DNA of 64,000 bases, from the NCBI GenBank assembly GCA_001566295.1, contig KQ964249.1:124001-188000 (forward strand), in the 5' to 3' direction. This document shows positions 35,001-45,299 of this stretch, piece after piece. Under the pieces are notes generated by a model. It saw nothing but the letters and a program-made list of their open reading frames with translations. It had not been told where the DNA came from and did no database searches. Numbering within the stretch: the stretch's first letter is position 1; every line of letters starts with the position of its first letter. Origin of the DNA: Microdochium bolleyi (taxonomy: Eukaryota > Ascomycota > Sordariomycetes > Xylariales > Microdochiaceae). Position numbers and translations under genes: made by a program.

Positions 35001-35147
35001 TTTATATTAAGTCAGACACGTCGGATCCGTGCCCTTGGCTAGAATAATATCATATCAAAAGGCCCCTTCGCGCACGACAGAAATTCCTCTCTCGTGCCTT
35101 GCCAGGCTCATCTAGTCAGCACGCAGTTCCAGCGACGACTGTCACCA
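29070..35147. other. Six-kilobase interval with no supported gene
   Basis: The largest gap in the window. No frame shows a recognisable domain, and frames on opposite strands have similar lengths. TATA-like sequences occur at 30728-30736 (GAATATAAA) and at 31345-31351 (ACATAAAG region), which might drive non-coding transcripts. GC falls between about 33.7 and 35.1 kb. A short imperfect direct repeat is listed separately. No transposase, reverse transcriptase or terminal repeats were seen. Confidence 0.5.
33307..33413. repeat. Imperfect 17-bp direct repeat, two copies
   Basis: AGATTGCAAGAACCCAC at 33307-33323 and AGATTGCAGAAACCCAC at 33397-33413 match at 15 of 17 positions, 90 bp apart, on the same strand. 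Purpose unknown; it may be chance or a pair of protein-binding sites. Confidence 0.6.
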
Positions 35148-36380
35148 TCATCGCCGGCCCTGGATCCATTTGTGAACGACACCGGCGATCTTGTCGCTGT
35201 TCTTCTCCAGGTACATGAAGTGGCCGTTGCCCTTGATGCCGATGTCGGCGAGCTTGATCCAGTCCGGTTTCGCGCCGATCTGTCTCATGAAAGCGTCGAG
35301 GCAGTGCGCAAAGGTGATATGCACGCTGGCCTCGGTGGTCAGGAGCAGGTAGGGGATCTTGGCGACCTTGGGGAGCTTGCGAGCGCCAGGCTCCTGCTGG
35401 AGGTAGCAGTTGCGGCGGGCCAGGGACTCTTCACCGACCGAGACGACCTGGAGCTCAGACGGGGACGAGACGGCGGGGACGTAGTCGACCTTTGTCTCGG
35501 TCATGCCCCAGGCACGCTGCTTGGTGCCACCGAGGCCCTGTCCGTACCAGAAGAAGGGGATGGTGGAGCTCTCGAGGTTGACGCTTCCGGCGACGTTGTG
35601 ACCGCAGTCGTTGGACAGGAGGATGCCCCAATGACCGCCGTACGAGTGCTGGATGAGGTAAGACGGACCAATGAGGGAGAGAAGCTCGCAGCCGGCGGTG
35701 CGCATGACCTCCTCAGTGGCGGTGCGATTGGACGAGGAGGGAATGATGGCGCGAGAGAACTGCTCGAAGGCCGGGTCGCCCTTGCGGCCGGTGCCGGGCC
35801 ACTGGGTATGGAGCTTGGCCTGAGGGTAGGCGGCAAGGTCCTCAATGGCAGTGAAACCGGCCTCGACGAGCTCCGGACCGGAGCCGGCGGTGAGGGGGTT
35901 GTTGGGCAGATCGTTGGAGGAGCTGCGGCCGAGCCCGGGCTGGTCGACGAGATAGACCTGGTAGCCCTGCTGGAGGAACCAGGCGGCGAAGCCCCGGCGG
36001 TTGTCGGGCGTGTTGAGCCAGGTGGCGCCGGTGAAGCCGCCGCCGCCGTGGAAGAAGACGAGCGGCCGGGGCTGGCGGGCGCCGTTCACAGGCGTGAGCT
36101 TCTCGACATGGAGCTGGCCGACGGTGATGTTGCCGAAGACGCCGGGGATAAGGCTGCCGCCGACGTAGAAGAAGTCGCGGCGGAAGGGCGGCTCGATCTG
36201 GCCGCAGGCCGGGTGGATGGCCTTGACACCGGAGCAGTCGCGGCCGCCTGACGAGGGAGGAGGAGGAGGAGGAGGAGCGGCAAAGGTGTCGGCCGAGTCC
36301 TGGGCGAGTGCCTGAGGCAGCACCTGCAGGCCGGCAAGAGCCGCCAGGCCCGACAGCAAGGAAGCAGCAACCCGCACCAT
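35148..36380 (-). CDS. Secreted alpha/beta hydrolase (esterase-like)
   Basis: Intronless gene of 410 residues. The N-terminus MVRVAASLLSGLAALAGLQV followed by LPQALAQ is a signal peptide with likely cleavage after ALA. A run of seven prolines follows (about residues 36-42), then a mature domain with the oxyanion-hole motif FFHGGGG (109-115), nucleophile elbow QHSYGGHWG (Ser246), and a late GNGHFMYLEKNS that supplies the catalytic His. A DIGIKGNGH context and nearby acids could complete the triad. The conserved DQPGLGRSS segment is also typical of these fungal hydrolases. The substrate is unknown; esterase or lactonase activity is likely. A TATA-like ATATAC near 36518-36526 on the minus strand lies about 140 bp before the start. 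Further in-frame sequence upstream of the Met lacks a signal peptide, so the ATG at 36380 is preferred. Confidence 0.88.
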   Translation of the reverse strand: MVRVAASLLSGLAALAGLQVLPQALAQDSADTFAAPPPPPPPSSGGRDCSGVKAIHPACGQIEPPFRRDFFYVGGSLIPGVFGNITVGQLHVEKLTPVNGARQPRPLVFFHGGGGFTGATWLNTPDNRRGFAAWFLQQGYQVYLVDQPGLGRSSSNDLPNNPLTAGSGPELVEAGFTAIEDLAAYPQAKLHTQWPGTGRKGDPAFEQFSRAIIPSSSNRTATEEVMRTAGCELLSLIGPSYLIQHSYGGHWGILLSNDCGHNVAGSVNLESSTIPFFWYGQGLGGTKQRAWGMTETKVDYVPAVSSPSELQVVSVGEESLARRNCYLQQEPGARKLPKVAKIPYLLLTTEASVHITFAHCLDAFMRQIGAKPDWIKLADIGIKGNGHFMYLEKNSDKIAGVVHKWIQGRR

Positions 36381-37678
36381 TTTGAGAGAACAGCTGAGCT
36401 TGGTGACAAGTCCGGAAACGTCCACAGGTAGGATTCGGTGCGGCAGTCCTGTGTTCCCCGGCGCTGGATAAAATCCCCAAGGCCGCCCGTCTTGCTCGCC
36501 ACGTCCGCCGCTCGTCTTGTATATCACCCAGCACCCCCCGGCTCGCCGTGCTGTGCCACTCCCTCCTCACATGCTCGCCACTCTCCCCGCCTGCTCGTCC
36601 CTGCATCACTGCATGACCATGAACCAACAGGTGGGTCGCGGCGCCGCTTCTTCAGCAGATTGTTCCTCGTCTCGTCGCAGCAACAAAGTCGGCCATAGGG
36701 CTGCAGCACTTGTCCTACTGGCCGCGCACGAGTACGGAAGATTCATCGCGGCATCAAGCTCTCGATCGTCTGCTTCGGCCGGCATATTCTGTGCCTCGGC
36801 CGGGTTCGGTTTCGATACGCATTCTCCACGATGCTAGAGTCGTCCCGGGGGGAACCTCCGTGGTGTATCGCCAAAGCAGGTGAGCTGCTCGCAGTCGACC
36901 TTAAATTTCCGCGGCTAGCCCTAATCTCCCGCAGCCCGGTCGTATGGACCACTTGTTGATGCGTGATCTGATGCCTGCAGTAACGTCAGACAGGGTCCTG
37001 GGTGGCGGAAGGTGCTCGCGGACCGGCGGAGCCGGTGAGATACCACCATACTGCCAGGGGCGGCCCTGGCAGGTTGTGCTCCCCGCCGCTGGCGGACCAG
37101 GTCCCCTTGCACAGGAGCGAGCCGTGCCAGTATCCGTCCCAATAATGGCCATGCACAGAAGCCAGCTCATGCAGCTTCCGATCCTGCTCAGCTGTGCTAT
37201 TTCTGAGCGAGTCCGAAGCGGCACGGCCACGGCCGGCATGGGACTTCCCCAGACACAATGGGCAGCTGTTTTCGGATGCGCATGCAACCCCGCGGATCCG
37301 ACATGGCAAAAGCAAGGTCTCAGCCAAGCGACCTGGTTGGCAGCATCTGCCAGGCACCTTCCCGGAATGTGCCTCTTCCTCGTCTATGCTGGTGGAAGGC
37401 TCGCCAGGCTCGCCATATTGTGGCGCCGGGGCGGCAGCACCCGTATGTCTTGGACACGGCAGTGAGTTGGTAACAGCCAACAAATCATTCCAGAATTGCG
37501 CGTGGGAAAAGCCATCATAATCATGGCTGGGCCGCCTCCTCGGAATCCACAAGCTCTCCTTCGTGGGCCATCTGTGATATCTGCTGTGCAGCGCACGCAT
37601 TCATGGGTCAGTATATCCCGCTGAAGAGCACTCATCGACATCCGTCGCCCAAGCAGGTGGCAGGCAGCACGACTCCCA
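36381..37678. promoter_or_regulatory. Divergent upstream region of the secreted hydrolase and the PTH11-like gene
   Basis: 1.3 kb between two divergent start codons with no supported gene. Several overlapping short frames on both strands near 36.9-37.6 kb are unsupported. Confidence 0.45.
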
Positions 37679-39082
37679 ATGGCTCAAAACACCACTTCGG
37701 CAACACTGGGGAGCCCGCCAAACACCCTCGATGATTACTGGACGATACGAGCGCTTCTTCGCGACTTTGGCCGCAACAAACTCGATCCAAACAATGGCTA
37801 CGTTCTGGTAGGGCCCCGGCCTCCAGGACTACCTTACGAGAACAAGCAGGCTGGCGTCATCGTGGGCATGGTTGTAATGATGCTCATCATCATTATCCCA
37901 ACGACTGTACGATTGCGACTCCGCATAACGAAGCAACAGATGGTTTTCGGTCCTGACGACTGGGCCATCCTGGTTGCTGCTGTAAGTGACCAGTTGCTGT
38001 CCTGCATGATCTCCTGAGAGAGGAGACACTTGATTAAAGAATTCCATGCGAGCAACCGCTAACATGACTCGTTACGTATCCAGCTTGCATGTCTTCTCTA
38101 TCCGATATTCCAGATCATCATGGTCGTCAAGGGCGGTGGCGGAACACACACCTGGGACGTCACCTACACACAGTATCGAACCTTCATCGTGCTCGGCCAA
38201 GCCAGCAGGACCGTTTACTACTTCGTCGTGGGCATGGTCAAGCTCTCCATCACCTTGTTCTTCCGCCGCCTCGCCGACAAGGTCTCCCGGGTCTGGCAGA
38301 TCGTCTGCGACCTCTTCCTCGTCACCTGCGTCATCTATGTCCTGCTCGCCCTCTTCCTGACGCCCCTACTATGCACCCCACCCCGGGCATACTGGGACAT
38401 CGTCTACCGCGGGATGCTCGACACGCCGCCGCAGTGCATCAACAAGGAGTACGTCGGCAAGATCCTGGGCAGCATGCATGTGGCGCAGGGCGCGCTGATG
38501 CTCACGGTGCCCATCGCGATCCTGTGGGCGGTGCGCATCGACCGCGCGAAGAAGACGCGGCTGTTCGTCAACTGGTTCGTCGGCGCGGTCGCTGTGGTGG
38601 GCGGCATGTTCAAGACGTGGTACTTTGTCTTCAGCCCGGACACGATGTGGACGTACGTCGACAACGTCCTGCTCTGGACAGCGTTCGACTTGTGCCTGGG
38701 CATCGTGACGGCGTCCGTCCCCGTGCTGGACCACCTCCTCGTCTCGTCGTTCGGCTTCGTGGCCAGTCGGCTCGGTAGTGGCCACGGCGGCAGCGCATCT
38801 CGCAAAAGCAACCGGCAGCAGGACTCGGGCTCGCACCACCAGGGAGCTGGAGGAGGCCGGCCGTCAGTGCGGAGCCACCAGGCGGACGAGCTGCCCTGTT
38901 CTGAGTCTTCCGAAAACATCGTCAAGAGCAGTGACTCCCACCACAGCCACCAGCAGCAGCACAACGTCGAGCTCAAAATCATGCGCACGACCGACGTCAA
39001 CGTGTCGTATGAGCGGAGGGACAACGACTCGTCGAGCGACGACTACTACAACGAAGAGAGACCGTCGGGCAATACAAGGTGA
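37679..39082 (+). CDS. PTH11-like integral membrane protein (fungal rhodopsin-like domain), receptor candidate
   Basis: Two exons, 37679-37981 and 38084-39082, joined in phase 0 over a 102-nt intron (donor GTAAGT, acceptor CAG), encode 433 residues. Seven hydrophobic helices can be drawn: GVIVGMVVMMLIIIIPTTV, the segment across the junction WAILVAALACLLYPIFQIIM, then RTVYYFVVGMVKLSITLFF, QIVCDLFLVTCVIYVLLALF, an extracellular loop with two Cys (LCTPP, PPQCI), GALMLTVPIAILWAV, FVGAVAVVGGMF and LLWTAFDLCLGIVTASVPVL. The DDWAIL motif after helix 1 and KLSITLFFRRL are hallmarks of this family. There is no CFEM domain at the N-terminus. The cytosolic tail of about 110 residues is Ser, His and Gln rich. 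Relatives in Magnaporthe act upstream of surface sensing, but most family members are uncharacterised. Confidence 0.87.
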
Positions 39083-39545
39083 CAAGGAATCACGACTCTT
39101 GGAATTGTACATAGACTTTGCCGCGTGGCGTAACAGGAGGCGAAAGGTCACTTCACGAATTACACAAAAGGATAGAACCAGAGATACCCCATGATTCGTT
39201 GAATTACGATATTTATTCATTAGGCATTCTGATCATTACGATGAGCGCGTGAAGTATGCAAGCATAATACCAGCTTGATGTGTCATGTTCCCCGAGAGTG
39301 GATCGTCGACTCAGTCGTAAATTCAAGATTTCAAGGTATGCTTCTCTGCCATGGAATAGAGTGGTAGTGGGTACGTAAACCCGCCCCGTCCCCGAGAACT
39401 TGTACTCTCGCGACCACCTAAGGCGGCTGGGTAATCGGGGTTAACACAAGTTTGGAGTGGTGCCCAACCCAACCCGGACGCAGAGCCGTGCGTTGTCATC
39501 GGGAAGCACCAATAGGTGCCTTCCAGTTTCTGGTTGAATGCACGA

Positions 39546-41346
39546 TCACGAAGTTTGTGCCAATGGTTTCCGGCCGTAGACGACAAATCTGGTCAAACTC
39601 ACCACGATTAGCATTATCATGAAGCCAGGATGGGGACACGCCTAGGATTTGCAGTCGACGAGGGGCCCTTGGGTTGAAACCGAGACACGCCTACGCCGAC
39701 GATGCCGGGAGTTGCCAACTTACATGGGCCAGTACGCGTGGACCTCGGGGTTCTTAAAGTCCTCGATCGCCTTGGCGATGCCCTCGGCCGCCTGCTCCGG
39801 CGTCCACCCGAGACCCATGGTGAGCATGCGCGTGTACAGGCCGCCGATGGCGAGCTCGAGGTTCATCTGCTGCATCGCGCCCACGGCCTTGTACTTGTCG
39901 CCATTTGCCCAGGGGTTCAGGGGCAGGCCGTAGTGCAGCTCCGTGACGCACTCGAACCCGATCTCGCGCATCCAGCCGGCGTACTGCGGCATGGCCATCA
40001 TGTCGTTGCCGAGCTTGCGCGAGGCGACCACCGTGTCGAAGAAGAATGACTCCATGTGCCTCCCCTTCATGGTGCCGTCAATGTCCATCGGCACGCCGTA
40101 GAGCTCCTGGTGCTCCAGGTATCCGCCCGGCGCGAGCTGGTCGAATGCCCGCTTCAGGGAGAGCTTCGGGTCCGACTGGCCGAGGAAGATCAGGCGGCCG
40201 TGAATCAGGTCAAACTTTTGCGAGTACGTCCATGGGTCGGTGAAGTCGACTTCCTCAAACTTGCAGTTGGGTGGAATTCTGGGCGGTAAGACGTGTTAGC
40301 TACACGCCACAAACACTTACACCGCACTCCCCGAGACATGCGCCTAGTGATAGCAGGCGAGCTTCACCGCAAGGATCATCTGGTAGACGCCACGGAAAAT
40401 TCGGGCAGGAGACTCACGAAGATAGCGTCGGCTTGCTTAGGTCGATACCCAGCACTTCGGACTCGGGATGTTGTTTCGCTGTATGGGTGTAGGTGTGTTA
40501 GTTCCGCAGGACTAAGCTCCTCGGTTTCGCCAGAATCGGGGCGAGCCCACTTACCAAAATCGGTTGCCCAGACTCCGGAGCCCGTGCCAAGGTCGAGAAC
40601 CGCCTTCGGGTTCTCGACGGGGGCTTTGACGAGTTGACCGTCAAGCACCGTGGTCCAGATGACATGCTGCCGGTCTAGCCTTCCTAGCTCGGTCTTCACA
40701 ATGTTGTGTCAGTCGTTCGTAGGAGCCACAAGTACAACAGATCGATGATCTCGTCCTGCTCACCTTGTCGTTGGGAACGTAGTATTCTGGTTTGATTAGC
40801 AGAACGTTGGTTTCTAGTCGTTCATTTGCCGGAGTGCTTACTCGCGCCTGGTTTGTAGTCGTGCCATTGCCGTTCTATCTGTGCCACCTGAAGAGCCTCG
40901 ACAGGATTTGTGATGTACGGACTGTACGATGAGACATTTTAGCCACAACGCCCTGAACCTTGCGCTCGGTCGTTGCCGAAAAATATTCTCCGTCTCGAGG
41001 GCCGAGGCTTACTTGTTGCTGTTTGAGTAATTACCGGTCCCGTGGTCCAGCTGAGCATTCTTCGTAAGCTTGCGAACATTCCAGCACCTCGAGGAGCATT
41101 GGAGCATACCTCAAGACTCCGGGGACGAAAGTCGTGAAGTTTTGTGTTCTCGATAGTCCAGGCAGGCAGGCGCTCGTCCAAGGTCAAGCTGAGCTTCTGT
41201 GTTTCCGGGTGGGCGACACTGTCATCGATGACCTTGCCCGAGTCTGCTGTGTGGGGGATCTCTCGTTTCTCGACCTCGACCAGATCCTTCCGTCTGAGAC
41301 GCCGGAGGCGGAGTCGAATCGACTTCCAGAAGTCGGTTAAAGCCAT
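39546..41346 (-). CDS. SAM-dependent methyltransferase, LaeA-like
   Basis: Eight exons on the minus strand: 41346-41110, 41050-41013, 40921-40842, 40786-40764, 40693-40555, 40478-40418, 40278-39724 and 39588-39546. They encode 391 residues. Exons 2 and 4 are only 38 and 23 nt. The spliced product reads through the typical LaeA-like order: NPYITNPVEALQVAQIERQW, YYVPNDK, motif I VLDLGTGSGVW (about 158-168), GIDLSKPTLS, a substrate-side region with FDLIHGRL, LAPGGYLEHQEL, and a final HAYWPIFVVYGRKP that exists only after splicing the last intron. LaeA itself controls secondary-metabolism clusters, but this family has dozens of members per genome and most methylate unknown targets. It ends 463 bp from the convergent PTH11-like gene. 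Splice sites were assigned by frame and motif continuity; exons 2-4 carry most of the uncertainty. Confidence 0.82.
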
Positions 41347-43222
41347 GTCGGATGCAAGTCGGTGTAGAACACCAAGACGTCGTCGTGTGCGAGAGTGAGA
41401 CTGTTGGAGATTCCGAATGGCTGGGAGAGCAGACACCGGCTAAGAAGGATGGGTTCCGGTCCCTCTTTATGGCAACAGACCGGGTCATGATGGGCTGATT
41501 GCTTTGGACAGTTCCTGCATGATATCACACCCTTCTACCTAGGCACGCGTATGTAGGGGCGCCCCCCCTCCGGAGCAGCATTACGCTGTCAAGCTGTGTC
41601 AGCGGATCGATGGCGGGCATATCCACTGCTATCCCCGCTGCTGGGAGGCTTGCCGAGCTTTCTGATGTGCCAGGCAAACCAAGACTCCATGATGGAGATG
41701 AGCCTGCCTCCAATCAGACAGAAGACCGCGGAGTCGTGGCCAATCAAGCCACGCAGCTGGGACGCCTCACGGAGGAGCGGTTTTCGGTCGAGGACCAGGG
41801 TTGGTTGCTCAGCGTTGCCGGCCGGCAACATTGGTCTGGTGGTTCTCGAGCGAGGAGCTGATTCGCCTCGGCACTAGAGCATGCATGTAACCCAACGTGG
41901 CAGCAGGCTGCTGGCGTATCGGGTGCCGCATCTGCATCTTCGATTATGCGGGCCCACGAGCTCGGCCTCCCGGCTGTCCGCTCTGGGTGCGGAACGATTC
42001 AGCGCATTGCCTGTTCGACGTGCGCTGAGCAGACTGGCGTCAACATGATGCGACTACCTTGGTCGAATTCGGTCACTCGAAGACGTGGCATACTGAGAGA
42101 CAGGTAGAAGGAAAGAACGAAAGAGGCCTTCACCGTTGCTGCAGCAGAGACCGGCCTGCTTGCTTTGGGAGGATGCTGATTGTTCGTCCATGCAAGTTGC
42201 ACGGGACTCCAATCGGGTCCAACTGCTAACGGCGGCGGAAGTAAACCTTGTCAGACCCCGATCGAACCCGCGCGCCGTGGCCTGCCTGTCGCATGGTCCG
42301 CATGCTGCTCAGCATCCCTCGCATCCGCTTCTGCTGTGTTGTGGCCGGGCCGAGTCAAGCAAACACAGGCCGCTTCTTGTATTGTCTATCCGGCGAGCAG
42401 GACGCCCTCGCCTCTGCACAGTAGATATATAAATGGCAGGCAAGGCAGCTCTGAAGGCATTGAGACTGGACTGGCGGCGACCTGCGGAGGCCCTGGTCCC
42501 GGTTGATGCAAGGGATGCCTGCAACCCTTGGAAGGGAGGTTTGGGTGTCTGTATTGGTGGCTTTGGCCGATGCACTCCAAGTGTCAATCGACTTTTTGCC
42601 CCGCGGGCTAGCAGGTTCGCTGTCTGTCCCAGTGTGTCCGGACAGACGCGGCCAGCCTGCAGGAGGTCGAACTTGCAGGACCAACAAAGGCGGTGGTGTC
42701 CAGCGACGTTGGGATAGGCCGCCCGGCCAAGCTGAGAACGCCATGTGAAGGCGGGCCTGGGGGCCGTGTCCGCAGCGGTAAGCCTAGCCATATCGAGTGC
42801 ATCGCGGGAGGATCTTGTCCCGCCAGCTTGGCCGTGGCTGTAGCCTCACTCACCCCAGTACGCATGTGACGGTGTCATCGTCTGATCTAGTTCTGTGGCT
42901 GTAAGAGTCAGCTGCGGCAAACTGCGACGACAACCTCGGATGGCCGTGGTCGATAGTCGATAGTCGGGGCCGTGGTCCCGCTCGGTCCCTTACCCAGGAG
43001 GTAGCTGCACTGCGAGGAATGTGCTGCGTAATGGTGCTTCAGGGAGTGTGTGAGGTGACGACCCCTTCCACGCAGCACAGGGCGAGGCGATGGGCTGCCG
43101 ACGCAGGGAAGAGCCGTGAGCGGGCATGATTTAATCGTCGGCGATGCGCCCCTGGACCCAAAGAGACGAGTGCAGCGCGGTCCTCGCTGCTGTCGCCTAC
43201 CAAGCACTGATCGATCACGACA
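41347..43222. other. Divergent intergenic region, no supported gene
   Basis: 1.9 kb between the methyltransferase and the MFSD5-like gene starts. A TATATAAA sequence at about 42427-42433 is notable but is followed only by an unsupported 94-codon frame. Several overlapping frames at 42.3-42.8 kb on both strands show no motif. Confidence 0.45.
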
Positions 43223-44989
43223 ATGGAGCTGGACATGTACTGGGCGAGCCTGGCTGTGCTAGTGCCGCTGGTGATCTTCGCGGTTGGCCATAGCGCTGTG
43301 CGACGAGGGCTGAAGCTGCTGTGTCGATCCGGCCCAGGTTCCGCAGAGACCACCGACACCGACGCCGACGCCAGCGCGCTGGATGTCGAGGCCAGCCGCT
43401 TCCGCAAGGTCTTCCTGCGTGTCTATCTCACCGTCATGGCTGCAGAGTGGCTGCAGGTGCGCTCATTCCCCAGTTGCTATCAGGCCAAGATCAAGAAGGG
43501 ACCGGCAGCCTCAGGCAGCCATGGAGACTGACATGACCAAACACAACAACAGGGTCCCTACACATACTCGCTCCTTCGGCACGAAAAAGCACTCTCGGAG
43601 TGGACTGTCGCATTGCTCTTTGTCGCCTACTACTGCTCCGCCGCCGTCGCTGCCCTCTTCACCGGCAGTCTTGCCGATCGTTTTGGCCGCAGGGCTGCAT
43701 GCCTGGCCTTCTGTGCCATCCACAGTCTCGCTTCCATCTCGGCCCTCTTCAACTCTATCGAGGTCCTTATCGCCGGGCGCGTCCTCGGCGGCTTCGCATT
43801 GACGCTGTTATGGACAACCTTCGAGAGCTGGATGGTTGCCGAGTACCAGGCCCGCGGCCTTGAGCGCAGTCGTCTAAGTCTCACTGCCATGTTTGGCTCG
43901 ATGACCACCTCGAATTGCATCAATGGAATCTTGGCGGGGATCCTCGGCCACTGTCTTGTCCTTACACTAGGCTCCAAGACAGACCCTTTCGTGCTGGGTG
44001 TGGTAAGCAAACTGATAGACCCTTGGACAACTGTGCCATGGCCATGATCACTGCACGTGACCTGACTGACAGATTGGGGTCCTCAACAGCTGCTCAACAT
44101 GTCAGCTTCTGTGCTGATGCTCCGTACCTGGAACGAGAACCGCGGGGCTGTGCCAGATGACCACTCAGACGATCTGAAGGATGGATGTCTGCAACTTGAC
44201 GAGAAGGAGGCGACAGCTCTGGACAGCTCTTCTCCTCCGAGCGGCTTCTCGTCCCAATTTCGAGACTACAAGCTCTGGATCTTGAGCTTTGTGTCGTGCT
44301 GCTTCGAAGGCACCATGTTCCTTCTTGTGTTCTTCTGGCCGAGTGCCCTCCAGGATGCACATGCCAGATCCTACGGAAGCGATTCGGAAACGGAAACCAT
44401 CCCCCACGGTGTTATCCAGGCTGCCTTCATGGCGAGCATGGTGCTTGGTGCGATCCTTTTCAACGCCCTCATAGGCCATCCGAGCCACGGCAGTTCATAC
44501 CTTCTGGAACTCAGCTCGACTGGGTCATGTCTCGGGCCGACTTCACTCATGTGTGCTGCACTTGTGGCAAGCTCACTCGGCTTCCTCGCAGCGGCGTTGT
44601 GCCAGGCCGAGCTGCACATGTTCTGCGTCTTCTTGGTGATCGAGCTGTGCAGCGGCGTGTACATTCCCAGCATGGCATACCACCGCAGCATCATCATCAG
44701 CGATAAGCATAGGACAGGCATGTACGGCCTCATAAAGATCCCGCTGTTCCTGTTCGTCATCGGCGCGCTGCTCACCACGACCGGCACCGACCGGGCGGAG
44801 CATCAGCAGCGCGTGTTCCTGCTCTGCGCCGGGCTGCTGCTGCTAGCGTCTGTCGCGGCCATCGTGGGGTTGAGAGGGACACTGGGCTCACAGGAACACG
44901 TCTTCACGAGCTTGCCTGGCGCTGATGTTCGGGACGGTGCGGATGAGGACAATAGCACGGCGGAGGTTTCTAAGTCTGAGATAACATGA
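43223..44989 (+). CDS. MFS transporter related to MFSD5 / molybdate-anion transporter
   Basis: Three exons, 43223-43456, 43553-44002 and 44090-44989, encode 527 residues; introns of 96 and 87 nt are GT-AG and phase 0. The short N-terminal helix MYWASLAVLVPLVIFAVGHS, then GPYTYSLLRHEKALSEWTVA, match MFSD5-type proteins. The motif GSLADRFGRRAACLAF between helices 2 and 3 is the MFS motif A, and FESWMVAEYQARGL is specific to this subfamily. The middle loop (residues about 230-290) is acidic and the second half has the expected helices, ending in a hydrophilic tail. In algae and animals this subfamily (MOT2/MFSD5) is linked to high-affinity molybdate uptake, and the same is possible here. In exon 3 the acceptor at 44089 was chosen over one at 44072 because only the former keeps the frame. 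The gene converges on SSF1 with a 310-bp gap. Confidence 0.87.
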
Positions 44990-45299
44990 CCTTCTTAGTA
45001 CATATAGCACAGTCGGAGCTCAAGAGCTGCAAGGGCTGGTTGAACTAGAGATGCTATAACAAAGGAACTACGAGTTCATAGGATCAGACGTGACAGAGAT
45101 TTACAGTTTCACCCGTGTGACATCTGACAACTAGAGAATGCATCATGATAAGTTGAATCAGAAATGCGATGATCAATTGACGCCCGAAAACGCCCGGACA
45201 ATGCTCTCGAAGCTGCACTACCCCCTGCCTTTTTTTGGTCTGTGTGTCTTCGACATCACTCTTGGCTTATTAGTCGCGACTCTTCGACTACTCTCACGT

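Noticed and set aside
35094..36251. A 385-codon plus-strand frame
   Set aside because: Antisense to the secreted hydrolase, with no motifs; the minus-strand frame has a signal peptide and catalytic elbow.
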